Source: Candidatus Obscuribacter sp.
GTDB taxonomy: Bacteria > Cyanobacteriota > Vampirovibrionia > Obscuribacterales > Obscuribacteraceae
NCBI GenBank assembly: GCA_021772135.1
Contig: JADYXQ010000122.1
Location: forward strand, 30,445-94,444
Direction of reading: 5' to 3'
DNA length: 64,000 nucleotides
A model generated the notes under the pieces. That model was not told where the DNA came from. It worked only from the letters and a program-made list of their open reading frames with translations, and did not search any database. Position 1 is the first letter of the stretch; each line of letters begins with the position of its first letter. Positions 49,944 through 60,203 of this stretch are shown in pieces. A program made the position numbers and the translations under genes.

Positions 49944-51395
49944 CTACTTTGACTTGCGTTTAACGTCTGTCTTGTTCCCTTCTAAAGTTTTGTGCATACC
50001 GAGCTCTTCGGGCCTTACCGTAGGAGGAAAAGCATTGAATTGTCGCCAGAGCTCAAATCCCAAGCTCACAGTATCCAGCATGATCCAGCCACTCACCTCG
50101 GCCCCGGGACGCAAAAATTTAGCTTTCGGCCAGGGTTCGTCGCGGCCCTGAGCTATTGCTTCTGTGTCAGGTTTGATTATCACACGGTAACGATTGCGTC
50201 CGTCGTCCACCGCATCTATAACAGCTATCCTGCCACCAAAGGTTCCTACGGCTATTGACGGCCAACCCGCAAATTGCAGTGCAGGCCACCCGGCAAATTG
50301 CAATCTAACCGGTCTGCCTACCGCTACTAGCGGTGCGTCATTATCACTTATTGTCAACTCTGCTGCCAGGTCATCAGTGTCAGGCGCTATCACAGCCAGT
50401 ACCATGCCAGCGTCTACGGTCTCGCCGGCGCCCACGCGCATAAGGCGTACGATTCTTCCGGCTGCTGGCGCATATACTTTTCGCTGCTCCATGCGTAAAC
50501 TGACGTTTTGCAAGTCTATCTCCAGCTTGTAGATTTCGCTTGCAGTCGATTCTATTGTCTCCTGGGCGGCCGCCATGGCAGCACTTATATTGCTCATGGC
50601 AGCATCTGTATCAGCCGCCACTTTGTCCTGGTCCAGGACCGCTACTGTTTGATCCCGTTTAGATACCTGCAGTGCAGCATGTGCTCGATCCAGATCGGTC
50701 AGTGCACGAGTGCTATCCAGCTCTGCCAATTCTAGATCCCGCCTTGATCGCAAACCCTTTTCATGCAGCTCTCTCATACGCTTTAAATTGAGATCGGTCG
50801 TAACAGTATTTTGCTGTACCGCTTCCACAGTTTCTTCCGCTGCCCAAATGCGATCTTTTGCTTGCAGTGCGCGCTCGTCTGCTGAAGGTACAGCCGCTCC
50901 CTGAGAGCGCTTCAAGCTCTTTAGCTGATATTCGAGCGCTTTTTGTCTTGACTGTGCGGCTTGCCTGCGCGCTGTTAGTGCTTGCTTTTGCCCCTTCAGG
51001 CGCTTGCTTTGTTCTGGATCTAGAAATTTAGAATCGATATCAGAAAGCTCGGCAATCAACTCGCCTTTCTTCACCACCTGACCATCTCTTACATACCAAC
51101 TTTTTAGTCGTGCTGGGATTTGAGCTTCGATGTTTTGTGGTCGCTCCATCGGGGAAAGGATGATTATTTTTCCACTGCCGGTGACGCTCTGCTGCCAGGG
51201 GACATACACAAGCATCGCACTGAGTGCTACAAGCACAATCGTCAAAAGCACAGCTATCGTGCCATAGCCTCCGGAGGTAGCTACAACCTTCAACGACTGG
51301 TACTCATTGGTACTGAAGCTGTTGGCCTGAAAATCTTTGTCGGCGGTCATTTTCATATTATTCGCTCCCGACTCTCTCTGTCTTTCGTCGCTCAA
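49944..51395 (-). CDS. HlyD-family membrane fusion protein
   Basis: N-terminal TM; IPARLKSWYVRDGQVVKKGELIAELSDIDSKFLD lipoyl motif, coiled coil, VYAPAAGRIVRLMRVGAGETVDAG. Confidence 0.9.
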   Translation of the reverse strand: MSDERQRESGANNMKMTADKDFQANSFSTNEYQSLKVVATSGGYGTIAVLLTIVLVALSAMLVYVPWQQSVTGSGKIIILSPMERPQNIEAQIPARLKSWYVRDGQVVKKGELIAELSDIDSKFLDPEQSKRLKGQKQALTARRQAAQSRQKALEYQLKSLKRSQGAAVPSADERALQAKDRIWAAEETVEAVQQNTVTTDLNLKRMRELHEKGLRSRRDLELAELDSTRALTDLDRAHAALQVSKRDQTVAVLDQDKVAADTDAAMSNISAAMAAAQETIESTASEIYKLEIDLQNVSLRMEQRKVYAPAAGRIVRLMRVGAGETVDAGMVLAVIAPDTDDLAAELTISDNDAPLVAVGRPVRLQFAGWPALQFAGWPSIAVGTFGGRIAVIDAVDDGRNRYRVIIKPDTEAIAQGRDEPWPKAKFLRPGAEVSGWIMLDTVSLGFELWRQFNAFPPTVRPEELGMHKTLEGNKTDVKRKSK

Positions 51396-53157
51396 CCATG
51401 CGGATCTGTGTCGCTAAATCAGGGAAAAGTACTGAAAACTCACTTTCCTTGCGCCATGCCAGATCTTGAGGCGTACCAGACTCCGTAATTGCCCCGGCAC
51501 TTAGCACATAAACTTTGTCAGAGCGCATCACGACCTCGGCATCATGCGATATGTCGAGTACAGTCCAACCGATTTCTGGTGAAAACAATTGATGGATTAT
51601 CTTCAGTTTGGTTTTTTCATCTATACCAGTGAATGCTTCGTCCAGGATAAGAAGGCTCGGTCTTTCTGCTATTGCCCTGGCGATTAAAAGACGCTGAACT
51701 TGACCGCGAGACAGATTGCGTCCACCACTCACCAACATCGTGTTGATGCCGTCCGGGAGATCGATCAGATCAGTGGAAAACTGCGCTGTATCAAGCGCCC
51801 AACGAATATCCTGATGGGAAACTGAGGGTCTACCCAAACCAACGTTGTCTTCTATTGTTCCTTCCAAAATTTCATTAACATCCCCCACAAAACCTACTTG
51901 CTTTCTAAGGCTGTGCAAGTCGAGGTCTCTTACGTCATGGCCGCCAACCTCAACCGTGCCATGGCTAGCCTCCTGCAAACCGCAGATGAGAGATGCCAGA
52001 GTTGTTTTTCCGGCACCACTTGCTCCGACCAGACTTGCTTTTTGCCCGCTCTCAATCAGTAAATCAAGCCCAGAGAGAATTTCGCTTCTGGTATAGGAGA
52101 AACGCAGCTTCATACACTTTATGCTGAGACCTCTTTCACTGTATGAGAGCTCGGTGCCACCCTGCCGCTCGATTGGCAGGTCGCTGACGTGACCGATTTT
52201 GTCTAATCCTGTGAGCAGGTCGTAAAAGGTATCGCAATTGCGGATTAGCTTCTCCAGTGCGCTTAGTACGTTCAACATAACCAGTTCTGCCGCCACAAGT
52301 TGTCCTAATGTCAATTCCCGGTTTATGACAAGCCATCCGCCAATTGCAAGAATGCCTGCACTGGCTATGGCTTGGAAGAAATAGGTTCCAAATGCCTGCC
52401 TGAAGAGCACAGCGAAGTGGGCTCGTCTTGCTTGCAGATAATTGAGCACCAGGCCGTCGCTACGTCTAACGAGATACTGAATGAAGCCGTTTGTTTTCAG
52501 ACTGGTCTGGCACCGCCCCATATCCTCAAGCCATTCCGCTACCCGGTACTTCAGCACTGACTCGTGAATACTGGTTTTTAGCCCGCCTATGCCGAGCACG
52601 CTCACGGCAAAAAATATGAATAGGAGAATGAATACGTCGAAAGCCAGTAGAAACGGACTGTAGAAGGCCATCAATACTAGACCGATAAGAACTTGCAGAA
52701 GTGCGGAAGGTCCTTCCAGCAGCAACTTTCCCCAGGACTTCTGCACAGTGATTACATCGAAGAATCTATTGATCAACTCTGGCATGTATTCATTGTTAAG
52801 TGCCGACGCTTTGATCGACGGTATACGCTCGCTCAAGAGCAAGGTTATGCGCGCGAAAATCCTCTGCTGCAAATTCTCAACCAGGCATAATTTCATCATT
52901 CTCAATACGCTGGCGAATAAAAGTCCGGCTAGAACAAGAAGGGAAAGGACTATCAGGGGCTGGAGGAATATGCCGGCAGCGATAGTGTTGACTAAAGCTT
53001 GAGATGCTAGAGGCACTGCCAATGACACCAAGCCAGTAATTAATGTGTAGACGATCAGGACGATTAAGTCTTGCTTGTCAGCCAGAAGCAAGAGCCAAAG
53101 CCGCCGCATTGGAGTCAAATGGTCCCGGTGAATCTGATCATGAATACCGGATGTCAT
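51358..53157 (-). CDS. ABC transporter, fused TMD-NBD, type I secretion/peptide exporter-like (no C39 peptidase)
   Basis: Walker A LVGASGAGKTTL, signature LSRGQVQRLLIARAIA, Walker B LLILDEAFTGID; overlaps hlyD-like ORF. Confidence 0.92.
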   Translation of the reverse strand: MTSGIHDQIHRDHLTPMRRLWLLLLADKQDLIVLIVYTLITGLVSLAVPLASQALVNTIAAGIFLQPLIVLSLLVLAGLLFASVLRMMKLCLVENLQQRIFARITLLLSERIPSIKASALNNEYMPELINRFFDVITVQKSWGKLLLEGPSALLQVLIGLVLMAFYSPFLLAFDVFILLFIFFAVSVLGIGGLKTSIHESVLKYRVAEWLEDMGRCQTSLKTNGFIQYLVRRSDGLVLNYLQARRAHFAVLFRQAFGTYFFQAIASAGILAIGGWLVINRELTLGQLVAAELVMLNVLSALEKLIRNCDTFYDLLTGLDKIGHVSDLPIERQGGTELSYSERGLSIKCMKLRFSYTRSEILSGLDLLIESGQKASLVGASGAGKTTLASLICGLQEASHGTVEVGGHDVRDLDLHSLRKQVGFVGDVNEILEGTIEDNVGLGRPSVSHQDIRWALDTAQFSTDLIDLPDGINTMLVSGGRNLSRGQVQRLLIARAIAERPSLLILDEAFTGIDEKTKLKIIHQLFSPEIGWTVLDISHDAEVVMRSDKVYVLSAGAITESGTPQDLAWRKESEFSVLFPDLATQIRMVERRKTERVGSE

Positions 53158-53218
53158 AGCTAATTCCTAGAGTATTCCTGGCAAACAATGTCTACACTAT
53201 CCAAAGTATCATTACTAG

Positions 53219-53251
53219 TTCAAATGTGCAAGAGTTTGAATATATAGATAT
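53219..53251 (-). promoter_or_regulatory. Putative ArsR-type operator site 4 (TTCAAA N10 TTTGAA plus TTGCACA)
   Basis: ttcaaatgtgcaagagtttgaatatatagatat upstream of the ABC transporter operon. Confidence 0.5.
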
Positions 53252-53388
53252 GGTGAATTTTTTCTATACCGCTCCCTGGCGGACACCGCTTGCTGGGAGG
53301 CCTGAGCTTTATGCGTCTCCCCTGTATAGGTGATGCGGGTCGGCATCTTTTAAGCTATAAGTGAGGGATATCTAAAAATGGACGTCAG

Positions 53389-55128
53389 ATGAAAACAATT
53401 GCACCGTTCCAAAATGCTCCTATCGGGATGGTCTGTTTTGACCGCGGGCTGACGCTTCTCGAGTGTAATGAGTCTGCTGCAAACCTTTTTGGAGCAAGAT
53501 GCGTTGCAGGTGAAAGTCTTTGCTCCATAGGTGATCTCAGTGAAATTTGCAGCGAATTATCTACATGGTTGCTTACCACGGAGAGAACTCTTTCACTTGA
53601 GAGCGGCAAAAATGGGCGACGGCTGGAATTTCAATGCTGGTTGAGTGATACGGATCTGGTTTATGCCCTCGTCAAAGACGCGACCGAAAAAGCTCGCGAC
53701 ACGGCCAGGATGAACTTGCTGGCTACCGCTGTAGAACAAGCCTGGGAGTCGGTCTGCATAACCGACGCAGAGCTGGATTCACCCGGGCCTCATTTCGTAT
53801 ATTGTAATCGTGGTTATGAGGCATTAATGGGCTACAGAGAGGCTGAGGTTCTCGGCCTCTCTCCAAGAATCCATCAGGGCCCGTTAACAGACAAAGCAGT
53901 CTTAGCGCGATTGAAGCAAAATTTGCGCAATGGCACCAATTTTCATGGCGAAGCCATTAACTATAAGAAGGATGGCTCTCCTTTTTGGTTGGAGTGGAAA
54001 ATATCTCCAATTAAAGATGAAGCCGGGAAAATCATAAATTTTATCGCTTTTCAGCGCGATATAACTCCTTTAAAAGAAGCACAGCAAAGAGCCAGAGACC
54101 TTTCTTCAATCATGGCCCACGAACTCAAAGCTCCTCTTACCTCAATAAATGGCGCTTTGGGCCTGTTACAGATCAGTTATGAGCCGGAATCTGCCGATGA
54201 GTTGCTGACCATTGGTATGGACAGCATCCAGCGGTTGCTTCGATTGATAAATGATATTTTGGAAGTCGAACAACTTGAAGATCGGAAATTCGAATTAAAG
54301 CTCGATGTTTTCTCTGTGCGACGTCTGTTTACTTCTGTTCAACAGACTCTGCAAAATTATATTCCTGAGAATAATTTGCACATTGTTATCGATTTGCCAA
54401 AAGACTTAAATCTCTATGCCGATATCGATCGAATTACACAAGTTCTAATTAATCTCACGTCAAATGCTCTCAAGTATTCACCCAAAGGTGGAACAGTCAC
54501 TCTGCGAGGCCTGGTCGCAGAAGACAATTCAGTACGCCTTTCTGTACATGATCAGGGTCCTGGAATACGCGAAGAAAATCTAACGAAGCTCTTTTTCAGG
54601 TTTCAACAATTGGCTGCTGAAGATGGCGTACCGAGAGAAGGAAGTGGAGTAGGTCTTGCTATAGCTAAGTCTTTGGTAGAATCACATGGTGGCAAAATTG
54701 GCGCTGAAAGCGTGCTGGGTGAAGGCAGTACTTTTTGGTTCCAGCTGAATGGGAATGGACATTTTCCGCACGAACAAGAAGCATCGATGTCTCCCAGCTC
54801 CGTGCTTCTAGTTGATGACAACGAACTTTTTGCTTCATTCATAAAACGACGTATGACCAGCCTCGGCTATCTCGTCAATCGTGTTACATCACTGAATAAC
54901 ATTGGCGCAGCACTTAAAACTTTTACACCTCAGATGTGCATAGTTGGCAGCGAGACTGTAGGAGCGGTAGATGCCGTAGCGTCAATTGGAGATGCAAAGC
55001 CTCAGATTCCGATCGTAACTGTTTCAGGCTTCGGCACGGACGGTGAGGGATTGATCAGTTCTATCAGCCCATCAAAGCTATCTGCTGAGCAGTTCATCGA
55101 GCAATTGCAGAGAAAGCTTTTACGATGA
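53389..55128 (+). CDS. Hybrid sensor histidine kinase: PAS - LOV-like PAS - HisKA/HATPase - degenerate receiver
   Basis: MAHELKAPLTSINGALGLL; LTSNALKYSPKG; EGSGVGLAIAKSLVESHGG; C-terminal SSVLLVDDNELFASFIKRRM. Confidence 0.9.
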   Translation: MKTIAPFQNAPIGMVCFDRGLTLLECNESAANLFGARCVAGESLCSIGDLSEICSELSTWLLTTERTLSLESGKNGRRLEFQCWLSDTDLVYALVKDATEKARDTARMNLLATAVEQAWESVCITDAELDSPGPHFVYCNRGYEALMGYREAEVLGLSPRIHQGPLTDKAVLARLKQNLRNGTNFHGEAINYKKDGSPFWLEWKISPIKDEAGKIINFIAFQRDITPLKEAQQRARDLSSIMAHELKAPLTSINGALGLLQISYEPESADELLTIGMDSIQRLLRLINDILEVEQLEDRKFELKLDVFSVRRLFTSVQQTLQNYIPENNLHIVIDLPKDLNLYADIDRITQVLINLTSNALKYSPKGGTVTLRGLVAEDNSVRLSVHDQGPGIREENLTKLFFRFQQLAAEDGVPREGSGVGLAIAKSLVESHGGKIGAESVLGEGSTFWFQLNGNGHFPHEQEASMSPSSVLLVDDNELFASFIKRRMTSLGYLVNRVTSLNNIGAALKTFTPQMCIVGSETVGAVDAVASIGDAKPQIPIVTVSGFGTDGEGLISSISPSKLSAEQFIEQLQRKLLR

Positions 55129-55150
55129 CGAGTCAGCAGCAGTTGTTAGT

Positions 55151-55480
55151 TTAAGGTTGCATCACTTGATACATTGTTTCTAGAGCCAGAGGGCCATTGC
55201 CGCAACGGCGAATATACTCTTGAGCGATTTGGCGGATATGCTGCATATCTTTCAAATTAGGCATGAAACCAAAGCGCATCGATCTTGAATTGACGAGCAA
55301 GTGGCGAACGAAACGCAAGCCGGCATCGGTGGTTTCGTTGTTCTCTGGTCCGCCGCTGCCGGCGACAATATTTTCTACGACGGTGTTTTCGATGGCAGAT
55401 TCAATGGAAGTGATTTGAGCGCTGACATGTCGGCAGAGGTCAAAGTCGATATGCTCGAATGAGGCGGGATCAAAGTTCAT
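55151..55480 (-). CDS. Hypothetical protein
   Basis: Start at MNFDPASFEH with SD aaggaaac. Confidence 0.55.
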   Translation of the reverse strand: MNFDPASFEHIDFDLCRHVSAQITSIESAIENTVVENIVAGSGGPENNETTDAGLRFVRHLLVNSRSMRFGFMPNLKDMQHIRQIAQEYIRRCGNGPLALETMYQVMQP

Positions 55481-55803
55481 TGCTGTTTCCTTAAAGGGGG
55501 CGTTTAATTCGTTTCTGAATAATGAAGAAATTGTTGAGGTGATGCAATTCACTTTAGGTGCATCAGTCTGCCTTGGCAACTAAAGAAACGCTAAGGGACT
55601 ATATCTTCAGTACATACACAGCCAAAATGCGCTTAAAAGCTGCGTCTTGGTACGGCTTGAGCTTTATAGGTAATGTGAAGTAAATTTGTTTTCGTTGCTT
55701 TTCTGTAACTTTCCAAGCGAGGACCACAGAGCAAATGGCCACCACCAGTTCCAAAATAAGCACAGAAACCAATGGCAACCAATTCAAAGAAGGTAACAAA
55801 GGA

Positions 55804-56964
55804 ATGAAATGTCTCATCAAAGAAGACTTAGACCGCGACGGGTTGACTTTGATGACCAATCATCCGGAGCCCCAACTAAAGTTAGATGAAGTCAAAATCA
55901 AAGTTCTCGCTACAGCTGTATGCGGCACTGACAAGAGCATTTTCACTAGTTCTCAGAATGAAGGTATTCGCAATGAGATGAAACGCTATATAGGAGAAGG
56001 CGTTAAATATTCTCCTATCGTAGTGGGCCATGAATTTTGCGGCATCGTCGAAGAAGTCGGCGATGGTGCTCGCGACGGTAGTTTGGCTGCACCGGATCAT
56101 CTGCGTGTAGAAGTGGGCGATTATGTCACTGCCGAAATGCACCTGGCCTGCGGCCACTGTCTTCTCTGCCGCACAGGCAGCGAACACATCTGCACATCAG
56201 TCAAAGTAAAGGGCGTACATTTAGACGGTTGCTTCGCCCGGGCCGTCACTGTTCCTTACAAGAATGTCATTCTTCTTGGTAAAGGCGGCGACACATCCAT
56301 CATTCCTCCACGCATCGGTGCCATGCTCGATGCTTTTGGTAATGCCGTGCATACGGTCTCAGAAGCTGACGTGAGAGGCAAATCAGTGGCTATTCTCGGG
56401 GCCGGACCACTAGGTTTGATGGCTGCAGCGCTGTGCAAAGACTTTGGCGCTTCGCGCATTTATCTTACTGAAGCTGCTGACGTGGACAGGCGTTTTAAGC
56501 TTGCTACCGACTTTGGTGTTCGTCATTGTTTTGATGTAGGCCAGGGTTCAAGCAAACTTTACGCCGCCGTGGATAAATATGAAACTGGTGCCAATGGTGT
56601 AGATGTTGTGCTGGAAATGTCCGGCTCACCACCCGCTTACACAGACGCTTTCCGCATTGTCCGTAACGGCGGTCTGGTCATTTTACTCGGCATCGCAAGA
56701 AAACCACTGGCCAGTTTTGATATCGCCAATGGTGTTATCTGGAAAGGCGTCACTGTAAAAGGAATTTTTGGTCGACGCATGTTTGATACCTGGGAGACCA
56801 TGCTCAACTTACTGAAAGAAGATCATAACGGCCTACAGGAGCGACTTTCTCAGGTGATTGCCCCTGGCCTATATCCTCTTGATGATTATCAAAATGCGTT
56901 TAAGTCGCTGGTTAGCGGCAAAGAAATGAAACTCGTATTCAGCCCTGAAGACGCAACAAAATAG
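55804..56964 (+). CDS. tdh: Zinc-type L-threonine 3-dehydrogenase-like medium-chain dehydrogenase
   Basis: [56 protein letters not shown]; adjacent to kbl. Confidence 0.85.
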   Translation: MKCLIKEDLDRDGLTLMTNHPEPQLKLDEVKIKVLATAVCGTDKSIFTSSQNEGIRNEMKRYIGEGVKYSPIVVGHEFCGIVEEVGDGARDGSLAAPDHLRVEVGDYVTAEMHLACGHCLLCRTGSEHICTSVKVKGVHLDGCFARAVTVPYKNVILLGKGGDTSIIPPRIGAMLDAFGNAVHTVSEADVRGKSVAILGAGPLGLMAAALCKDFGASRIYLTEAADVDRRFKLATDFGVRHCFDVGQGSSKLYAAVDKYETGANGVDVVLEMSGSPPAYTDAFRIVRNGGLVILLGIARKPLASFDIANGVIWKGVTVKGIFGRRMFDTWETMLNLLKEDHNGLQERLSQVIAPGLYPLDDYQNAFKSLVSGKEMKLVFSPEDATK

Positions 56965-56971
56965 AGAGGTT

Positions 56972-58231
56972 ATGAAAATGAGTCAGAGCGTAGCCAAAAA
57001 AATGGGAGTGAAATCACTTTACCAGGCTCTCGACCGTGAACTTGAGCAAGCTAAAGAAGCTAAAACCTATAAGTACGAAGTGCCTGTAGATAGCGTACAG
57101 GGCGGTGTTGTTCAGGCCAATGGCCGTCAGCAGGTGATGTTGGCATCGAATAATTATCTCGGTCTGGCCAATCATCCGCGCATCGTTGCTGCTGCACGCA
57201 AAGGTATTGATCAGCATGGTTACGGTCTGGCTTCGGTAAGGTTTATTTGTGGAACTCAGAAAATTCACCTTGAACTAGAAGAGCGTCTTGCTAGGTTTTT
57301 AGGCACAGAAGCAGCTATTCTTCACTCTTCTTGCTTTGCCGCTAACGAAGCTTTCTTTGCCGCCTTAGTAGGAGCCCAGCTGGGCGCCAGTGATTATCGC
57401 GATGTGATTTATTCAGATGCTCTCAATCATGCCAGTATCATCGACGGTATCAGGCTGTCTCGTATCGCCGTTAAAACCACCGACCTGAGAGCTTATCAGC
57501 ACAATAATATTCAGCAACTGCGTACCGCCATAAGCGAAGACAAAGCTAAAGACTACCGACTTTCAATTATTGCCACTGATGGTGTATTCAGCATGGAAGG
57601 CGAGTTTGCACCACTGCAAGAATTTGTGGAGCTGGCCAAAGCAAATGACGCTTTATTATTTGTGGACGAATCACACGCAACCGGTGTGCTTGGTGCAAGC
57701 GGGCGTGGAACTCCTGAACACTGCGGAGTACACGGCAAAATAGATGTGATTTCGGGCACCCTGGGCAAAGCGCTTGGTGGTGCTGCCGGTGGTTTTATCG
57801 CTGGCAAAAAGCATCTGGTTGATTTCTTGCGCCAGAAATCGCGCCCTTATACTTTTTCTAACTCCCTACCGCCGGCGATTGTCTGTGCCGCTATTGAAGC
57901 AATCAATATGCTGGAAGAAGACACAAGCCTGGTGGAGAAATTGCACCAGAATACTGACTACTTTAGAAAAGAAGTTAAACGATTAGGTTTCACTATATTG
58001 GAAGGCATTCATCCGATCGTGCCCGTAATGGTTGGTGAAGCTGCCACTGCCATGGATATGTCCAACCAGTTGCTTGATGAGGGTGTCTATGTGCGTGGTC
58101 TCTGGTATCCTGTTGTGCCTAACGGCGAAGCACGTTTACGTGTCCAGATTTCTGCCGCGCACGAAGTGGCAGACTTAGACAAAGCCCTCAGCGCTTTTGC
58201 CAAAGTAGGGAAAAAACTGGGAGTTATTTAG
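56972..58231 (+). CDS. kbl: Glycine C-acetyltransferase (2-amino-3-ketobutyrate CoA ligase)
   Basis: [100 protein letters not shown]. Confidence 0.93.
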   Translation: MKMSQSVAKKMGVKSLYQALDRELEQAKEAKTYKYEVPVDSVQGGVVQANGRQQVMLASNNYLGLANHPRIVAAARKGIDQHGYGLASVRFICGTQKIHLELEERLARFLGTEAAILHSSCFAANEAFFAALVGAQLGASDYRDVIYSDALNHASIIDGIRLSRIAVKTTDLRAYQHNNIQQLRTAISEDKAKDYRLSIIATDGVFSMEGEFAPLQEFVELAKANDALLFVDESHATGVLGASGRGTPEHCGVHGKIDVISGTLGKALGGAAGGFIAGKKHLVDFLRQKSRPYTFSNSLPPAIVCAAIEAINMLEEDTSLVEKLHQNTDYFRKEVKRLGFTILEGIHPIVPVMVGEAATAMDMSNQLLDEGVYVRGLWYPVVPNGEARLRVQISAAHEVADLDKALSAFAKVGKKLGVI

Positions 58232-58237
58232 ACATTC

Positions 58238-59260
58238 TCAATGAGAAGGATCGAACAGATCCGGTGACACGTTTTTCGAAGCTGAAGCGTCGTAAATTGT
58301 CAGCGTCGCTTTTGGTGATTTACCGAAGCCTTTAATCCAGAAGCTCTTACTGCGCACCACTAGTTTCTTCAAAAGCGGTAGCTTTGCCAATTGCGGCAAG
58401 CTTTTTTCAGTTACTGAAGTATCTTGTAGCTGTAATGTTTTCAGTTTTGTCAACTTACTGAGGTCTTTAATTGAACTGTCGCCAATTTGTTTGTTGCCAC
58501 TGATATCGAGATTGGTCAGCTTGATGCATTGACCTATAAATGGCATCTCTATAGCCGTACAGCCAGTCTTGCTAACGTTGAGATCGATAATTTTTTCTGG
58601 CAAACTTTTGATTTTACTCAAAGTGCCCGGCTTTAAACTAATTCCACTTAAATTGACGATCCTCAAGGGCAGACCTGTAAGCGCACCAAATCCGGTGCCC
58701 GTCACGTCTGTGGTGCTGAGGCGCAAATCAATCAACTCTTTTAAAGACCCAATGATTGGCAAAGACTTATCAGTAATGAGGGCGTCGTTTAAATTGAGTC
58801 GCCGAATTTTTGGAAATTTCTTCAAGTGCGGTATGTGTTTGTCTTCAACTTCGAGCTTACTTGCCGAAAATTCTTCCACCAGCTCTCCTAGCGGCTCTAA
58901 GCTGCTCAAGTGTTCCAATCCATCAAAATTGAGAATTACTACAATGGACGAATTGACAGGAATTTTAACCACGCCCTGCGCCACTAACCGTGTTCGCCTG
59001 GAAGTGGACTGATGATTTACTTCATCAAAATTGTAAACCATCAATTGTGCTAACGACTTATCATTGGGAAATGTAACCGTAATGAATTTTTTTGCCACCG
59101 GCACAGCCAGGGTGCTTGCTAATGGCGACAGTGAAATGCTGGCAAGCAAACCAACGGCTAGTTTCGGCCAGCATTGGGCAAGAGTCGGGTGGTACCACTT
59201 ATAGTGCCTGTCAATCAACCTGTGCTTACCTGACTTGTTCGGCCATCCACATGCCACCAC
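58238..59260 (-). CDS. Leucine-rich-repeat protein, possibly exported
   Basis: Repeats such as LKELIDLRLSTTDVTGTGFGAL, IKLTNLDISGNKQIGDSSIKDL, LTKLKTLQLQDTSVTEKSLPQL. Confidence 0.75.
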   Translation of the reverse strand: MVACGWPNKSGKHRLIDRHYKWYHPTLAQCWPKLAVGLLASISLSPLASTLAVPVAKKFITVTFPNDKSLAQLMVYNFDEVNHQSTSRRTRLVAQGVVKIPVNSSIVVILNFDGLEHLSSLEPLGELVEEFSASKLEVEDKHIPHLKKFPKIRRLNLNDALITDKSLPIIGSLKELIDLRLSTTDVTGTGFGALTGLPLRIVNLSGISLKPGTLSKIKSLPEKIIDLNVSKTGCTAIEMPFIGQCIKLTNLDISGNKQIGDSSIKDLSKLTKLKTLQLQDTSVTEKSLPQLAKLPLLKKLVVRSKSFWIKGFGKSPKATLTIYDASASKNVSPDLFDPSH

Positions 59261-60143
59261 CGTTGGTTTTGCCTTCCATTCTGGTGCCCTGATATTCAGC
59301 TTCGTTGACTACAGAAGCTTTGCCTCTAAATTCTAGTGATCGCTCACCTTTAGCTTTGTTTTTGCCACTGGCTTTAACCGGCAAATATTTGACCCACATT
59401 TTGACTTCAGGATATTTATAGACGCCTTTTATGTTGAATGCTTCTTTGCTGGCTCGGTCCATACCGTGACCGACAATTTTATTGCCGTCTTGTTCCAGAT
59501 ACATGCTGGAGCGCACAGTTTTGAATTCGAATTCATAACCGGCATCCCACTTACCAGAAAGATGTGGGCGGTGATTGCTGTTCACCGGTGGTGGAGCTTG
59601 CTGGTGCGTGGGTGTTGCGGTCACACCACCACCGCCGGCAATCTCTGCGTCCCACTGGCCTTCAGCAGTCTGACCGTTTTTCACTACTTTATAAGTGCCA
59701 GACATATATGGCCCGCTATAGTCGGCACCTTTAGTCATTTCAAAATTACCTGTATATACGATCGGCGGTAGATTGGGGTTTTCGTCGACGTGATAGCGTT
59801 TGTGAAATCTGATTGATTTGCCGTTAATTGCACCGGCATCAATGACAAAATTTTGCTGGTCGCTGTCGTCAGTTCCCAGCCCCTGGAAAGATGCCCCGTT
59901 CTGGCTAATATTCATGTGTGCCGAGCGAGTCTCGCCGCCGACTGAATAAGAGATTTGCCAATTGCCGGCTACTGGAGTATCTGAGGCGGCTCCTTGGTTA
60001 GAGCCGCCGGTATGGGCAGGTTGGTTCGAGAGTTTTACTGACTGGCAGCCACTGAGACTAAAGGTGGTAAGGCAAAGGCTAAGCAGCACGAACATTGCAG
60101 ATCGCATCTGGCGAATACAATGGCTCAAGCGGAAAGAATCCAT
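59226..60143 (-). CDS. Lipoprotein of unknown function
   Basis: Lipobox LSGC after hydrophobic LFVLLSLCLTTFS; beta-rich body. Confidence 0.7.
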   Translation of the reverse strand: MDSFRLSHCIRQMRSAMFVLLSLCLTTFSLSGCQSVKLSNQPAHTGGSNQGAASDTPVAGNWQISYSVGGETRSAHMNISQNGASFQGLGTDDSDQQNFVIDAGAINGKSIRFHKRYHVDENPNLPPIVYTGNFEMTKGADYSGPYMSGTYKVVKNGQTAEGQWDAEIAGGGGVTATPTHQQAPPPVNSNHRPHLSGKWDAGYEFEFKTVRSSMYLEQDGNKIVGHGMDRASKEAFNIKGVYKYPEVKMWVKYLPVKASGKNKAKGERSLEFRGKASVVNEAEYQGTRMEGKTNGGGMWMAEQVR

Positions 60144-60203
60144 TTAACAGTTTGTCCTATAGGATGATGCTCTAGCATTCTATATTAAAACTGTAAGTTC
60201 TCG

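Noticed and set aside
52748-53002. Plus-strand ORFs opposite the ABC transporter, dabA and dabB (e.g. 43288-43727, 44775-45176, 52693-53002)
   Set aside because: Antisense to strongly supported coding sequences; typical shadow ORFs.
53854-53880. Functional blue-light LOV photoreceptor in the 53.4 kb kinase
   Set aside because: The adduct-forming cysteine is absent (GLSPRIHQG), so canonical LOV photochemistry is not supported.
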